From positions 496,001 through 560,000 of the forward strand of contig JADJSX010000023.1 of assembly GCA_016711485.1 (NCBI GenBank): DNA of 64,000 bases, written 5' to 3'. The stretch is from Leptospiraceae bacterium (lineage in GTDB: Bacteria > Spirochaetota > Leptospiria > Leptospirales > Leptospiraceae). Below are positions 1 to 8,228 of the stretch, one piece after another; position 1 is the stretch's first letter, and each line of letters opens with the position of its first letter. The position numbers were made by a program, and so were the translations under genes. Under the pieces are notes generated by a model. It made no database searches and was not told the DNA's origin. It saw only the letters and a program-made list of their open reading frames with translations.

Positions 1-1988
1 TCATGAAATGGTTTTTTTTCGATTCCATTATAAATAATTTTAATTGTAGCGGGTAATCGATAGTTCTCTAACATAGACTCAATTTTTCTTTCTGTAATTT
101 CAAGTAGAGATCTATCCTCAACTATTAAACAAAATTGAAAAGGCGTAGTATTCCATTCGCTCGAAGATTGCAAAAATCTTACTAATAATATAGACAAAGA
201 AAAATTATTTCCATTTCCAGACCACCAAACATCAACTCTTCCCTTATCCCCAAACCCAATTTCTTTTTGAAAATCTAGCATTAAAACATTGTAATCCATT
301 GCTTCAAAACTTTTTATGAGACTAGCAAATTTCTCTTTATTCGTTAAACTTCTGGATCTTCCTAATAGAATTGTGTTTGGTTCCATTCCTGAAAATCCAT
401 GGTATTTAGATATTTGAGTCATCTCTTCATATATATCGCTACATTCAATTTTTCGACTGAACACTCCTTCAAAGTCTTTTACTTCTTCTGCAACAATTTT
501 CGAGCGCGAAATCTTTGTTAGCTCTTCTGTTTCAATTAAATGAAAATTTGTTATTGTTCCTCTTTTATCAGCAAGTGATTTTGCCATTTCAACTAAATAA
601 GGTCTAGAATCATTTCCGCCACTAAATAAGAGCATATTTGGTCGCCAATTCCTTTCGTGAATGGGAGTTTGAGTTAGTTTAAATAAGCCATGACGTACGA
701 TAGAAGCCCAAATACTACTAAGAGTATCCCCTCCTTCTAAACTTAATTCCTTCTTTTTTATATAAATAAAAAGTAACCCCATTATGATTACTGCACCTAT
801 CATAGCTATTAAATCCAACTGAATCATAATGACAAAGCATGTAACTGTTCCAAGAATTCCAACCCATTTTGGAGTCCTAAATTCAGGACGAAAGTCAGGA
901 CTTACCCAACTTTCAATCACACAACTCAAATTTAAAAAACTATAAGCAGTTATAAAAAAAATTGAAACAACTCTTGCGATAGCATCAAGCTCCCCAATTA
1001 AAATTCCAGCTTCCGCAATTACGATTGTGAGAACTAACGCATTTCTTGGTTCATTTGTTTTGCCATAACCTTTTGCGAAAAACTTTGGTGTAATTCTATC
1101 AATTGAAGTTGCCTGTAAAATTCTTGGCGCCCCTAGAATGCTCCCAATTGCAGAGGAAATCGTAGCGCCCCAAATTCCAGAAAGCAATAGAGGCAAATAG
1201 CCAGTTATATTTTGTAAAACTCTTGGATTGTTTGCTAACTCTTTAGCATCAACTCGGTATGCAAAGAATATGGCTAAACCAATGTAAACCACTAATCCTA
1301 CGATGATTGCCCAAATAGTACCGCTAGGAATTGATTTTTTTGGATTCTCAAGATCGCCCGACATAGAAACCCCTGCTTCAAACCCTGTTACCGCCGGAAA
1401 GAAAATTCCGAACAATACAGCAAAGCCTAAAGCGATAGGAGGAGCAGAAAGCATTGGAGTAGCAGGAACCAAGTCCACTTTACCAAACAAAATGGAACCA
1501 ACAGAAGCAATGATAGCCGCCATAATAAAATACTGTGTCTTCATTGCTAGAGATGTGCTTATAATTGTTATAATTGCAACACAGAGTAAGGAAACACTAC
1601 CTAGAATTCGAATATTTTGAATATTCTTTTCCATCCCCCAATAATCAAGAAAGCTCTCCGAAAAACCAATCAAATATAAACTAATACTAAACGACATACC
1701 GACGAATAAAGCAAGACCTAACGTTCCACCTATCGGTAATCCAAGGCTCCGAGAAATCATGTAGTAAGAGCCGCCTGCTTCTACTTTTTTATCGGTAGCT
1801 ATCGAAGCAACAGAAAGTCCTGTAGTAACTGAAATAACGTGCGCGACAATAATAATTAAAATCGTCGTCCAAAGTCCAGCCTGCCCAACTATCCAAGGCA
1901 GTCGCAGAAACATAATAACTCCTAAAATTGTCAAAATTGATGGGGTAAAAACTCCGCCAAATGTTCCGTATTTCTTTACATTACTCAT
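1..1988 (-). CDS. SLC12-type cation-chloride cotransporter family protein (C-terminus beyond window)
   Basis: The reverse strand reads openly from ATG at 1988 to the window edge, about 662 codons with no stop. The first 45 residues carry the signature of the electroneutral Na-K-Cl cotransporter family (GVIMFLRLPWIVGQAG), and roughly 12 hydrophobic segments follow up to about residue 440. The remainder is hydrophilic and resembles the cytoplasmic C-terminal domain of this APC-superfamily branch. The family couples inward chloride to Na+ or K+ movement across the inner membrane; the substrate cannot be read from sequence. The start was chosen because the family motif begins about 10 residues later. 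No strong Shine-Dalgarno is visible. Confidence 0.85.
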   Translation of the reverse strand, partial: MSNVKKYGTFGGVFTPSILTILGVIMFLRLPWIVGQAGLWTTILIIIVAHVISVTTGLSVASIATDKKVEAGGSYYMISRSLGLPIGGTLGLALFVGMSFSISLYLIGFSESFLDYWGMEKNIQNIRILGSVSLLCVAIITIISTSLAMKTQYFIMAAIIASVGSILFGKVDLVPATPMLSAPPIALGFAVLFGIFFPAVTGFEAGVSMSGDLENPKKSIPSGTIWAIIVGLVVYIGLAIFFAYRVDAKELANNPRVLQNITGYLPLLLSGIWGATISSAIGSILGAPRILQATSIDRITPKFFAKGYGKTNEPRNALVLTIVIAEAGILIGELDAIARVVSIFFITAYSFLNLSCVIESWVSPDFRPEFRTPKWVGILGTVTCFVIMIQLDLIAMIGAVIIMGLLFIYIKKKELSLEGGDTLSSIWASIVRHGLFKLTQTPIHERNWRPNMLLFSGGNDSRPYLVEMAKSLADKRGTITNFHLIETEELTKISRSKIVAEEVKDFEGVFSRKIECSDIYEEMTQISKYHGFSGMEPNTILLGRSRSLTNKEKFASLIKSFEAMDYNVLMLDFQKEIGFGDKGRVDVWWSGNGNNFSLSILLVRFLQSSSEWNTTPFQFCLIVEDRSLLEITERKIESMLENYRLPATIKIIYNGIEKKPFH

Positions 1989-2032
1989 GCTTACTAACTT
2001 ATTAAGTTCTTTATTTACATCTACTTTTTTAT

Positions 2033-2060
2033 TAATATACCCTTTGCCAAAAGTATAACT
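2033..2060. repeat. Single arm of the TATACCC-TTGCCAAAAGT dispersed repeat
   Basis: The segment resembles one arm of the long palindrome at 43046-43160 (core CGCCAAAAGTAATT). Only one arm is present here, upstream of the transporter start, so it looks like a decayed half copy. Confidence 0.4.
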
Positions 2061-2135
2061 GACGTTTCGCAAAAAAGAAAAATTAGGAAATTTAAAGCAA
2101 AGTTAAGAATATTAGATAAAGCTAATGAATTAATG
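2058..2135 (+). repeat. Dispersed ~75-bp repeat, copy A
   Basis: This copy shares the ordered blocks CGCAAAAAAGAAAAATTAGG, AGAATATTAGA and AAGCTAATGAATTA with 14455-14529, and on the reverse strand with 11321-11398. It is non-coding here. The third copy overlaps the 5' end of a lipoprotein gene. Confidence 0.65.
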
Positions 2136-2159
2136 AAAAAGCAGGTTAGGGCGGCCGGC

Positions 2160-2291
2160 CAATGTCATTAAGTTAAGGAATTCTAACCACGAAGTTCACG
2201 AAGGATTTTCAATGTAATCTTCTCTTTTCTTCGTGTTCTTCGCGCCCTTCGTGGTTAATTTTTTTTCTGTTTTCTAAACTTAATGACATTG
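2160..2291. repeat. 132-bp palindromic element (MITE-like)
   Basis: The outer arms are a perfect 15-bp inverted repeat, CAATGTCATTAAGTT at 2160-2174 and its complement at 2277-2291. Inside lies a second inverted pair built on AACCACGAAG and CTTCGTGGTT. The element sits between genes, and its transcript would fold into one long imperfect hairpin. It has no coding capacity and no obvious target-site duplication. It could be a non-autonomous element or a structured repeat. Nothing else is recognised between 2000 and 2828 except the remnant noted next. Confidence 0.6.
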
Positions 2292-2690
2292 TCCGATAGG
2301 CTCCTTATCTCTCACCTCAACGCGCTTGCGTGTAAGGTGAGTTAATAATGAGAATTGCACATTGAAGTATTGTTCTAACTAAGTTATAATCAAAGCCTAT
2401 GAAGAGATTTAAAATGCACCTGAAATACTAACTAAGGAAAAAAACAAATCGAATCATTGGAACAAGGAAGCGAAATTTCTAACTCTTTGGTGCTTGAAAA
2501 CTTATACTATTTGTAACGGATTGAAAACAGAATGGTATGGAAATCAAAATATCAATCAAAGAAGAACCAATCCGAATTAAATCAGGAGAATAATATTCCT
2601 GAATATATAATGCTTATAACTAAAAATGAAAAATGTAATTTCTTTAACTCGAAATCAGAATGGTTCTGGCTTTATGGAAACTTTTCCATT

Positions 2691-2798
2691 TCCTAGGACC
2701 ATGCCTGGAAAACACTTTTACCTACAGATGGAAGACCGGTGAAAGTTTATTATGCTTCAACTTGGGTTGATACTCAATTATGGACACCATATTGCTAA
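2691..2798 (+). pseudogene. C-terminal remnant of an unrecognised gene
   Basis: The frame ending in TAA at 2796-2798 reads a protein-like tail (KTLLPTDGRPVKVYYASTW and following residues). The same frame is closed by a stop just upstream, and neighbouring frames carry protein-like stretches from about 2400. This looks like a decayed gene end rather than a short gene. The family is not recognised. Confidence 0.3.
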
Positions 2799-2828
2799 AC
2801 ATTTCCAAAAGCCAGCACCTAATGGTAA

Positions 2829-3533
2829 TTAACCGGCATATCCTCCTACAAGGTCAGAAAGAAAAGTGGGGATTGTTGTTTCAAGAAAAATTTCATTGCC
2901 GCTGTAGGGATGTTTAAATCGAATTGATTTAGAATGAAGAGCAAGTCTCAGGTATTTCTTTTTGTCATCGCCGTATTTTAGATCACCTACGATGGGATGA
3001 TGTTCGTCTGCGAAGTGGACGCGGATTTGGTTTTTTCTGCCGGTTAGTAAATTAATTTCGACTAGCGAATAATTGGTAGTATCCTTTAAAACCTTGTAAG
3101 CAGTGTGGGATAACTTACCGATACTTTGATCTTTTGTAGAATAGACTACAAGGGCTTTGTTTTCGGTTAAGTAAGAACTGATTGTTCCTTCTGATTTTTC
3201 CCATCTTCCGTGGGTGACTGCGATGTATTTTTTGTTCGTTGTATCCCAGTTGTCCTGTAAATTTAATTTGGCGCTTTCTGTTTTGGCAAATACTAATATA
3301 CCGGAAGTGTCACGGTCTAGTCTGTGAACAATAAAAATTCTATTCTTGGACTTAAAATTTCCTTTTTTGACATAATCGGTTAGGGAAGCGTAGGTGGTGT
3401 TTGCTTTTTCTGATTCTGTGGCTATTGTGAGTAATCCGCTTGGTTTGTTGACTACGAGTATATCTCTATCTTCATGAATAATTTCAAGTCCTCTGGGTAG
3501 AAACTTAGTATTGCCTTTTGCCTGTTTTGTCAT
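2829..3533 (-). CDS. RluA-family RNA pseudouridine synthase
   Basis: This 234-residue protein converts uridine to pseudouridine in structured RNA. It carries the family catalytic motif HRLDRDTSGILVFAKT (residues about 70-85), where the aspartate of RLD is the nucleophile. The conserved C-terminal part follows (GRKNQIRVHFADEHHPIVGD and the L.LHS..I.F.HP pattern). There is no N-terminal S4 RNA-binding domain, so it resembles the short RluA/RluE-like or TruC-like enzymes rather than RluD. A separate S4-containing paralogue lies at 54378-55316. The target RNA position cannot be inferred. The gene stands alone, 45 bp downstream of yjdM on the same strand. Confidence 0.85.
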   Translation of the reverse strand: MTKQAKGNTKFLPRGLEIIHEDRDILVVNKPSGLLTIATESEKANTTYASLTDYVKKGNFKSKNRIFIVHRLDRDTSGILVFAKTESAKLNLQDNWDTTNKKYIAVTHGRWEKSEGTISSYLTENKALVVYSTKDQSIGKLSHTAYKVLKDTTNYSLVEINLLTGRKNQIRVHFADEHHPIVGDLKYGDDKKKYLRLALHSKSIRFKHPYSGNEIFLETTIPTFLSDLVGGYAG

Positions 3534-3578
3534 TGTGTATCCATGTGTTTCGACGATAGTAGATATGTCATTACGTCA

Positions 3579-3926
3579 TTAGGTAGCTTTTTTTACAAAT
3601 TCAGATTTTAATTGCAAGGCGCCAATGCCTTCAATTTTACAGTCAATATTATGATCACCCTCGCTGACCAATCGAATATTTTTAACTTTAGTGCCAGCTT
3701 TTAAAGTAGAAGATGACCCTTTAAGTTTTAAGTCTTTAATCAGTGTAACTGAATCACCATTAATCAACACATTCCCATAGGCATCGCGCACATCATTACT
3801 AGCAACCGATTCTTCTACATCTGCATTCAGTGTCCATTCATGGAAGCACTCGGGGCAAACATACATTTCACCATCTTCATAGGTTAATTCCGATTTACAC
3901 TTTGGGCAATTGGGTAGATATGTCAT
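3579..3926 (-). CDS. yjdM: YjdM/PhnA family zinc-ribbon protein
   Basis: The 115-residue protein has an N-terminal zinc ribbon with two CxxC pairs (CPKC near residue 8 and CPEC near residue 24). The characteristic YjdM/PhnA C-terminal domain follows (DAYGNVLINGDSVTLIKDLK and K.GTKVKNIRLVSEGDHNID). The family was named for phosphonate use, but most members have no demonstrated enzymatic role and the true function is uncertain. Length and domain order are normal. It starts at ATG 3926, with an A/G-rich leader upstream. Confidence 0.88.
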   Translation of the reverse strand: MTYLPNCPKCKSELTYEDGEMYVCPECFHEWTLNADVEESVASNDVRDAYGNVLINGDSVTLIKDLKLKGSSSTLKAGTKVKNIRLVSEGDHNIDCKIEGIGALQLKSEFVKKAT

Positions 3927-4209
3927 TTTCTTTCCTTTTATACTATCCTGAACCTAATAATTTTAGCAAGCATAATAACTAAATACGATAAATTCAAATT
4001 AACTTTATTTTATGTATTTAACTTTAACAGTTTCTAAACGCCAGGAACACGAATTCGATCCGAGACAGCAACAAGTCACCTACCGTATTTATCATAACAC
4101 TCCTTTTTCATCTTTTAAAATTTATCTACACTGAAAGTCCTGTTTCGGAAAATAAATCTAATTAGAGGTTAACGGCGACTTACTCTAAACTATGAGTTTT
4201 CTCCTGTGA

Positions 4210-4417
4210 TACATTTAGATACGGAGAAAGAGGATTAGCCACTAAAATTGAAGAAAAAGATAAATTAGTTTTTACATTGGGAATGGGATATAAACCCGAG
4301 AATATATTTCCTACAGCGGGAAGTTGTCATTTTATCTTAAATGCAAACTATGCAGATAAATCAGTAAATCTTATTTTTTTCTTAAATGTAAAAAAGTCCA
4401 TCGAAAACGCAATCTAG
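4210..4417 (+). pseudogene. C-terminal fragment of an unrecognised gene
   Basis: An open frame ending in TAG at 4415-4417 reads LVFTLGMGYKPENIFPTAGS followed by a plausible C-terminus, but no start or N-terminal part precedes it. The 3927-4210 stretch upstream is AT-rich with nothing recognisable. It probably is the tail of a deleted gene; no family is recognised. Confidence 0.35.
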
Positions 4418-4498
4418 TCCATTCCCAATCTTCCCTTTTTCGGCTATAGTATACCTATTCAATAAGATAGAACGGAAAAAAGGAAATAGGATAAAATT

Positions 4499-5053
4499 AT
4501 GCAAAGAATACCAGCACTCGTGCCAGAAGAAACAACAACAAAATCTAAGGATATGTTTGATGTTATACAAAAAAAATTAGGAATGGTTCCCGCTATGATG
4601 AGAACTATGGGAAATTCACCAGCCGTATTAAATGGCTATTTGTCTTTTAGTGGAGCCTTAGGTGAGGCATCGATTGGTGCTAAGTTAGGAGAACAAATTG
4701 CTCTCGCTGTAGCTAACGCAAATAATTGTGAATATTGTAACGCAGCTCACAGTTATATTGGAGAAAAATTAGTGGGAATGGATTTAGACACAATTCAAGC
4801 CGCTAAATCAGGAAAAGCAACTGACAAAAAAGAAGAAGCTGCTTTAACCTTCGTTAGACAGATTGTAGAAAAAAAAGGAAAAATTTCGGACTCCGATTTT
4901 TCTGCTATTAAAGATGCTGGTTTTTCTTCTCAAGGAATAGCTGAGATAATTGCTCATACAACACTAAATATTTTTACGAATTATTTTAATAACGGAATGC
5001 AAGTAGTCGTAGATTTCCCAAAAGTAGAATTAGTAAAAGAAGCAGCTATTTAA
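4499..5053 (+). CDS. Carboxymuconolactone decarboxylase / AhpD-like peroxidase-family protein
   Basis: The 184-residue all-helical protein belongs to the CMD/AhpD-like family. Its redox motif is C77-E-Y-C80 followed by H84 in the string NNCEYCNAAHS, the arrangement used by alkylhydroperoxidase-type members to reduce peroxides. The C-terminal IAEIIAHTTLNIFTNYFNN pattern is also typical. It is the first of four plus-strand genes. An NTF2-like protein follows, then an AraC regulator and a MOSC protein, which suggests a small stress or xenobiotic-response cluster. The physiological substrate is unknown. Confidence 0.85.
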   Translation: MQRIPALVPEETTTKSKDMFDVIQKKLGMVPAMMRTMGNSPAVLNGYLSFSGALGEASIGAKLGEQIALAVANANNCEYCNAAHSYIGEKLVGMDLDTIQAAKSGKATDKKEEAALTFVRQIVEKKGKISDSDFSAIKDAGFSSQGIAEIIAHTTLNIFTNYFNNGMQVVVDFPKVELVKEAAI

Positions 5054-5144
5054 AATTAGACAAAGGCTGTGAAAAATTAAATTCACAAGGAATAATCATT
5101 TGATGATACACAGCCTCATCTATTTATCGAACCTAGGAGAATAT

Positions 5145-5555
5145 ATGGAAAAAAGATACCCGATACCACCTTTTCAAAAGGATACAGCATTACAAAAAGT
5201 TAAAACTGCTGAGGATGCTTGGAACACAAAAGATCCAATCAAAGTTTCGATGGCATACACTCCGGATACGGAATGGAGAAATCGAAATGAGTTTTTAAAT
5301 GGAAGAGAAGAAGTTCAGGAATTTCTAAAAAAGAAATGGGAAAAAGAAATTGATTATAAATTAAAAAAAGAACTCTGGGCTTTTACTGAGAATCGAATTG
5401 CTGTTCGGTTTGAATATGAATGGAGAGACAATGCGGGAAACTGGTTTAGAAGTTATGGAAATGAAAATTGGGAATTTAATGAAGATGGTTACATGCAAAA
5501 ACGCTATGCAAGTATAAACGATGTCCCTATTCTAGAATCTGAAAGAAGACTATAA
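5145..5555 (+). CDS. DUF1348 / SnoaL-like NTF2-fold protein
   Basis: The 136-residue protein matches the nuclear-transport-factor-2-like DUF1348 family (AEDAWNTKDP..V...Y..DTEWRNRNEFL.GRE, with RFEYEWRD.AGNWFRSYGNE in the centre). Members are single-domain proteins of uncertain enzymatic role. I chose ATG 5145 over an upstream in-frame ATG at 5100 because AGGAG at 5135-5139 is spaced correctly for it, and because family similarity begins there. It lies 91 bp after the AhpD-like gene and 24 bp before the AraC regulator. Confidence 0.85.
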   Translation: MEKRYPIPPFQKDTALQKVKTAEDAWNTKDPIKVSMAYTPDTEWRNRNEFLNGREEVQEFLKKKWEKEIDYKLKKELWAFTENRIAVRFEYEWRDNAGNWFRSYGNENWEFNEDGYMQKRYASINDVPILESERRL

Positions 5556-5579
5556 CTTTAAATTTCTAATTGGATACTT

Positions 5580-6461
5580 ATGAATAACCGCAACACTTAC
5601 ACATTGATTGACCAACAGAACGGAAATTTAGCGTTTAAAGTATTACCATTTCAAAGTAATACTTATTTCGATCATTTACAGAGATTAAATTTTTTTTCCT
5701 TAATTCTAATTCTAGAAGGAGAAGGAATTATTAGGGTAGATCTATCAGAGTATGAGTTAAAGAAGAACCAACTTTTATGTTTTACACCGTATCAGCCATT
5801 TTTAATCCAAGCAGAACAAAAACTAGAAGGTGTGGCAATTCACTTCCATTCCGATTTCTTTTGTATTGTAAAACACCAAAAAGAGGTATCCTGTAACGGG
5901 ATTTTGTTTAATAATATTTACCAGAGTCCAATTCTGACGTTAGACGAAAAAGATAAAGAGCAATTACTTTCCGTTATTGAAGATATGAAATGCGAAATGA
6001 GTAACTCAAGTCTTGCCCAAAATGATCTGATTATATCTTATTTAAAAATTTTTCTAATTCATGCGACTAGAATGAAATTAAAAAAAAGTCCAAACGAAAA
6101 TCTACAGAATGAAAAAAATACAGAACCAGAACTATTGCAAAGTTTAAAAAATGCAATTGAAACTTACTTTAAACAAAAACATTCGGCAAGTGATTATGCA
6201 AACATACTCAATACAAACGCGAGAAGTCTTGCGGCTTTATCTAAAAAATACTTCGATAAAACAATTACTGATTTAATATCAGAGCGGATAATCATAGAAG
6301 CCAAAAGAGAATTATATCTTACTTCCAAATCAGTTCGAGAAATTGCGTTTGAACTTGGTTTTTCTGATGAATTCTACTTTAGTCGGTTTTTTAAAAATAC
6401 TACTGATATTTCGCCTAGTATGTATAGAGAATCCGTGGGATTTGCAAGGGGGGAAACCTAG
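5580..6461 (+). CDS. AraC-family transcriptional regulator
   Basis: The 293-residue protein has an N-terminal cupin-like sensing domain (about residues 20-110) and a C-terminal AraC/XylS DNA-binding domain (about 190-290). The second helix-turn-helix is clear in SVREIAFELGFSDEFYFSRF followed by FKN.T..SPS.YR. This tail is the family hallmark. It lies between the AhpD-like/DUF1348 pair and the MOSC gene, with only 2 bp to the latter, so it probably regulates this cluster. The inducer is unknown. Confidence 0.9.
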   Translation: MNNRNTYTLIDQQNGNLAFKVLPFQSNTYFDHLQRLNFFSLILILEGEGIIRVDLSEYELKKNQLLCFTPYQPFLIQAEQKLEGVAIHFHSDFFCIVKHQKEVSCNGILFNNIYQSPILTLDEKDKEQLLSVIEDMKCEMSNSSLAQNDLIISYLKIFLIHATRMKLKKSPNENLQNEKNTEPELLQSLKNAIETYFKQKHSASDYANILNTNARSLAALSKKYFDKTITDLISERIIIEAKRELYLTSKSVREIAFELGFSDEFYFSRFFKNTTDISPSMYRESVGFARGET

Positions 6462-6463
6462 AA

Positions 6464-7264
6464 ATGGGAAATCCTATTTTATCTCGAATTCGAATTTATC
6501 CTGTTAAGTCCCTAGATCCAATAGAATTAAACGAAGCCGTGATAGGTATTCATTCCCTTCGGTACGATAGAGAATTCGCGATGTTATCCGAAGACGGAGG
6601 TTACATCAACGGCAAAAGAACGGGAAAAGTAAATCAGCTAAAAGCAGAATTTAATTTACCAGACCAATTGATTCGACTTTCCTTAAGAACAGGCGGAGAA
6701 GAAAGAGAATTTCATCTTATAAAAGAAAAAGATTTAATAGAAAAGTATTTGTCTGTATTTTTCGATACGAAAGTTTATTTTTTACAGAATACAAATGGGG
6801 AGCTAATGGACATTCCGCGCGCAAGTAGTGTGACCATAGTAAGTGAAGCCTCCTTAGTTTCGTTGAGTGAGGATATAGTCGAGCATAGTCTAGATGATTT
6901 GCGTCTTAGATTTAGAGCTAATTTAGAAATTTCAGGTATTAAAGCATTTGATGAGGAATTGCTATTTGGTGACCCGGGAATGGGGATGCGATTTAGAATA
7001 GGTGATGTGGAGATGATTGGTATTAGTCCCAGAGCCCGCTGCAATGTTCCGCCACGTAATCCCCTAACCGGAGAAACAGATAAAAGTTTTGTTAGAAATG
7101 TCATTAAAAGTCGTACAGGAACTTTACCGGAAGGAAGTAGAATCCCAAAATATGGAAATCTATATCATCTTACGGTTAATACGTATTTACCCGAATCTGA
7201 AAAAGATAAAATTATAAGAGTTGGAGATACTGTTGAATTAATTGAACCTGTTAAACTAAACTAA
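6464..7264 (+). CDS. MOSC domain protein (YcbX-like)
   Basis: The 266-residue protein has the MOSC N-terminal beta-barrel (SRIRIYPVKSLDPIELNEA, then RYDREFAMLSEDGGYINGKR) followed by the MOSC domain. The conserved cysteine lies in SPRARCNVPPRNPLTGETD near residue 195. MOSC proteins bind molybdenum cofactor; YcbX-type members detoxify N-hydroxylated bases and similar substrates. Unlike long YcbX proteins, no C-terminal ferredoxin domain is present. The ATG follows the AraC stop by 2 bp, so the two are probably translationally coupled. Confidence 0.88.
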   Translation: MGNPILSRIRIYPVKSLDPIELNEAVIGIHSLRYDREFAMLSEDGGYINGKRTGKVNQLKAEFNLPDQLIRLSLRTGGEEREFHLIKEKDLIEKYLSVFFDTKVYFLQNTNGELMDIPRASSVTIVSEASLVSLSEDIVEHSLDDLRLRFRANLEISGIKAFDEELLFGDPGMGMRFRIGDVEMIGISPRARCNVPPRNPLTGETDKSFVRNVIKSRTGTLPEGSRIPKYGNLYHLTVNTYLPESEKDKIIRVGDTVELIEPVKLN

Positions 7265-7381
7265 GGCGAATGGAAAACGTTGTGTATTAAAGTGAAATAC
7301 GACGGGTAGTGAATATATTTCCTTTTCTTCGAGGTTAATTTATTTATCGCGTACAATTATAGCAAAATTGGATTGCGTTTC

Positions 7382-7425
7382 TCTCATAAAGAGATGTTTT
7401 GAACTAAACGGGGGGAAATTTTCAA
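7382..7425 (+). repeat. Dispersed GAGATGTTTTGAAC hairpin repeat, copy 1
   Basis: The core CTCATAAAGAGATGTTTTGAAC is followed by AAACGGNGGAAATTTTC. It recurs at 8174-8219, and a shorter reverse-strand copy lies at 14581-14603. The CATCTC/GAGATG ends can pair as a small hairpin. Apart from this repeat, nothing recognisable lies between 7265 and 7573. Confidence 0.55.
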
Positions 7426-7573
7426 TGTGAACTGATTTCTCGAATGGATAACCCTCATCATCCACATTGATTGCTTCATAGTTATTAGACTTCATTGAAA
7501 CTAAATGAGACGACCTTTATTCCTAGTGAAAATTGTGTTTACTTTTTCGGTGTAATTTTAAAAGATTATCGAA

Positions 7574-7819
7574 ATGCCAAAAGTATTTGTTAAGGACGGC
7601 TTTAAATTTTTCTTTTATTCTAATGAAGGAAATCCAAGAGAACCGCAGCATGTTCACATAAAGAAGGGCGATAATAATGCTTAATATTGGATTATACCTA
7701 ATGTCAATCTTGCTGAGAATTATGGATTCTCATCCAAAGAATTAAGTTGGATAGAAGACGAAGTTTATGCTAATATTAAATTAATAGAGGACACTTGGAA
7801 TGATTTCTTCAATCGATAA
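7574..7819 (+). pseudogene. DUF4160 protein interrupted by a nonsense codon
   Basis: Reading from ATG 7574 gives MPKVFVKDGFKFFFYSNEGN followed by PREPQHVHIKKGDNNA, then TAA at 7682-7684. The same frame continues as YWIIPNVNLAENYGFSSKEL to a stop at 7817-7819. The two halves together make a complete 81-codon DUF4160 protein. The family usually has a residue such as Lys at the stop position, so one AAA-to-TAA change would explain it. It overlaps the ATG of the DUF2442 gene, the usual arrangement of this toxin-antitoxin-like pair. This copy would make only a 36-residue peptide. Confidence 0.8.
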
Positions 7820-8078
7820 CGCACGAGCAAAAAAAGTTTGGTTTGATAATGAAAATCTTTGGGTTCTTCTTTTTGATGGAAGACAAATTTCTGTGCCGTT
7901 AGCATTTTTTCCCATTCTTCTTCATGCATCAAAAGAACAACGTAATGCGTATGAAGTCAGTGGTGGTGGCATAGGAATTCATTGGGATGAGTTAGACGAG
8001 GATATTAGCGTTGCAGGTTTACTTTTGGGAATTGGTGATCAGACGAATAGAAGTAAAAAAATAATTCAGAAGAGTTAA
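7800..8078 (+). CDS. DUF2442 domain protein
   Basis: The 92-residue protein matches DUF2442 (VWFDNENLWVLLFDGRQISV and the G.GIHWDELDEDISVAGLL tail). DUF2442 genes are commonly paired with DUF4160 genes, and the pair is thought to be toxin-antitoxin-like or regulatory. The start codon overlaps the end of the broken DUF4160 frame (ATG at 7800 inside codons ending at 7819), indicating former translational coupling. This partner is intact although the first gene is broken. Confidence 0.85.
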   Translation: MISSIDNARAKKVWFDNENLWVLLFDGRQISVPLAFFPILLHASKEQRNAYEVSGGGIGIHWDELDEDISVAGLLLGIGDQTNRSKKIIQKS

Positions 8079-8084
8079 ATATTT

Positions 8085-8114
8085 TTCTTTCTAGCGGCTA
8101 TCGCCTAATTTGCA
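8085..8114 (-). repeat. Dispersed ~30-bp hairpin repeat (AAATTAGG...CGCTAGAAAG), copy 1
   Basis: On the reverse strand this reads CAAATTAGGCGATAGCCGCTAGAAAG. Related copies are at 9087-9120 (-), 10816-10848 (+), 14785-14816 (+) and 29949-29980 (+). The centre varies but keeps self-complementarity (GGCGATAGCC here, GCCGCTTCGGC elsewhere), so the fold rather than the sequence appears conserved. Confidence 0.55.
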
Positions 8115-8173
8115 TTCAACTTCTCCCATAATTCTGTCCTATTCTAATTCCAAAAATTAAAAGCTTATATACC

Positions 8174-8219
8174 ACATCTCATAAAGAGATGTTTTGAACG
8201 AAACGGTGGAAATTTTCAT
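8174..8219 (+). repeat. Dispersed GAGATGTTTTGAAC hairpin repeat, copy 2
   Basis: CATCTCATAAAGAGATG forms a hairpin and is followed by TTTTGAACGAAACGG, nearly identical to the copy at 7382-7425. It lies just beyond the 3' end of the convergent YhhN gene. Confidence 0.55.
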
Positions 8220-8228
8220 TTTATTAAG

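Noticed and set aside
4382..4570. 62-codon minus-strand frame before the AhpD-like gene
   Set aside because: It is antisense to the start of the AhpD-like gene, Cys/Phe-rich and without a ribosome binding site.
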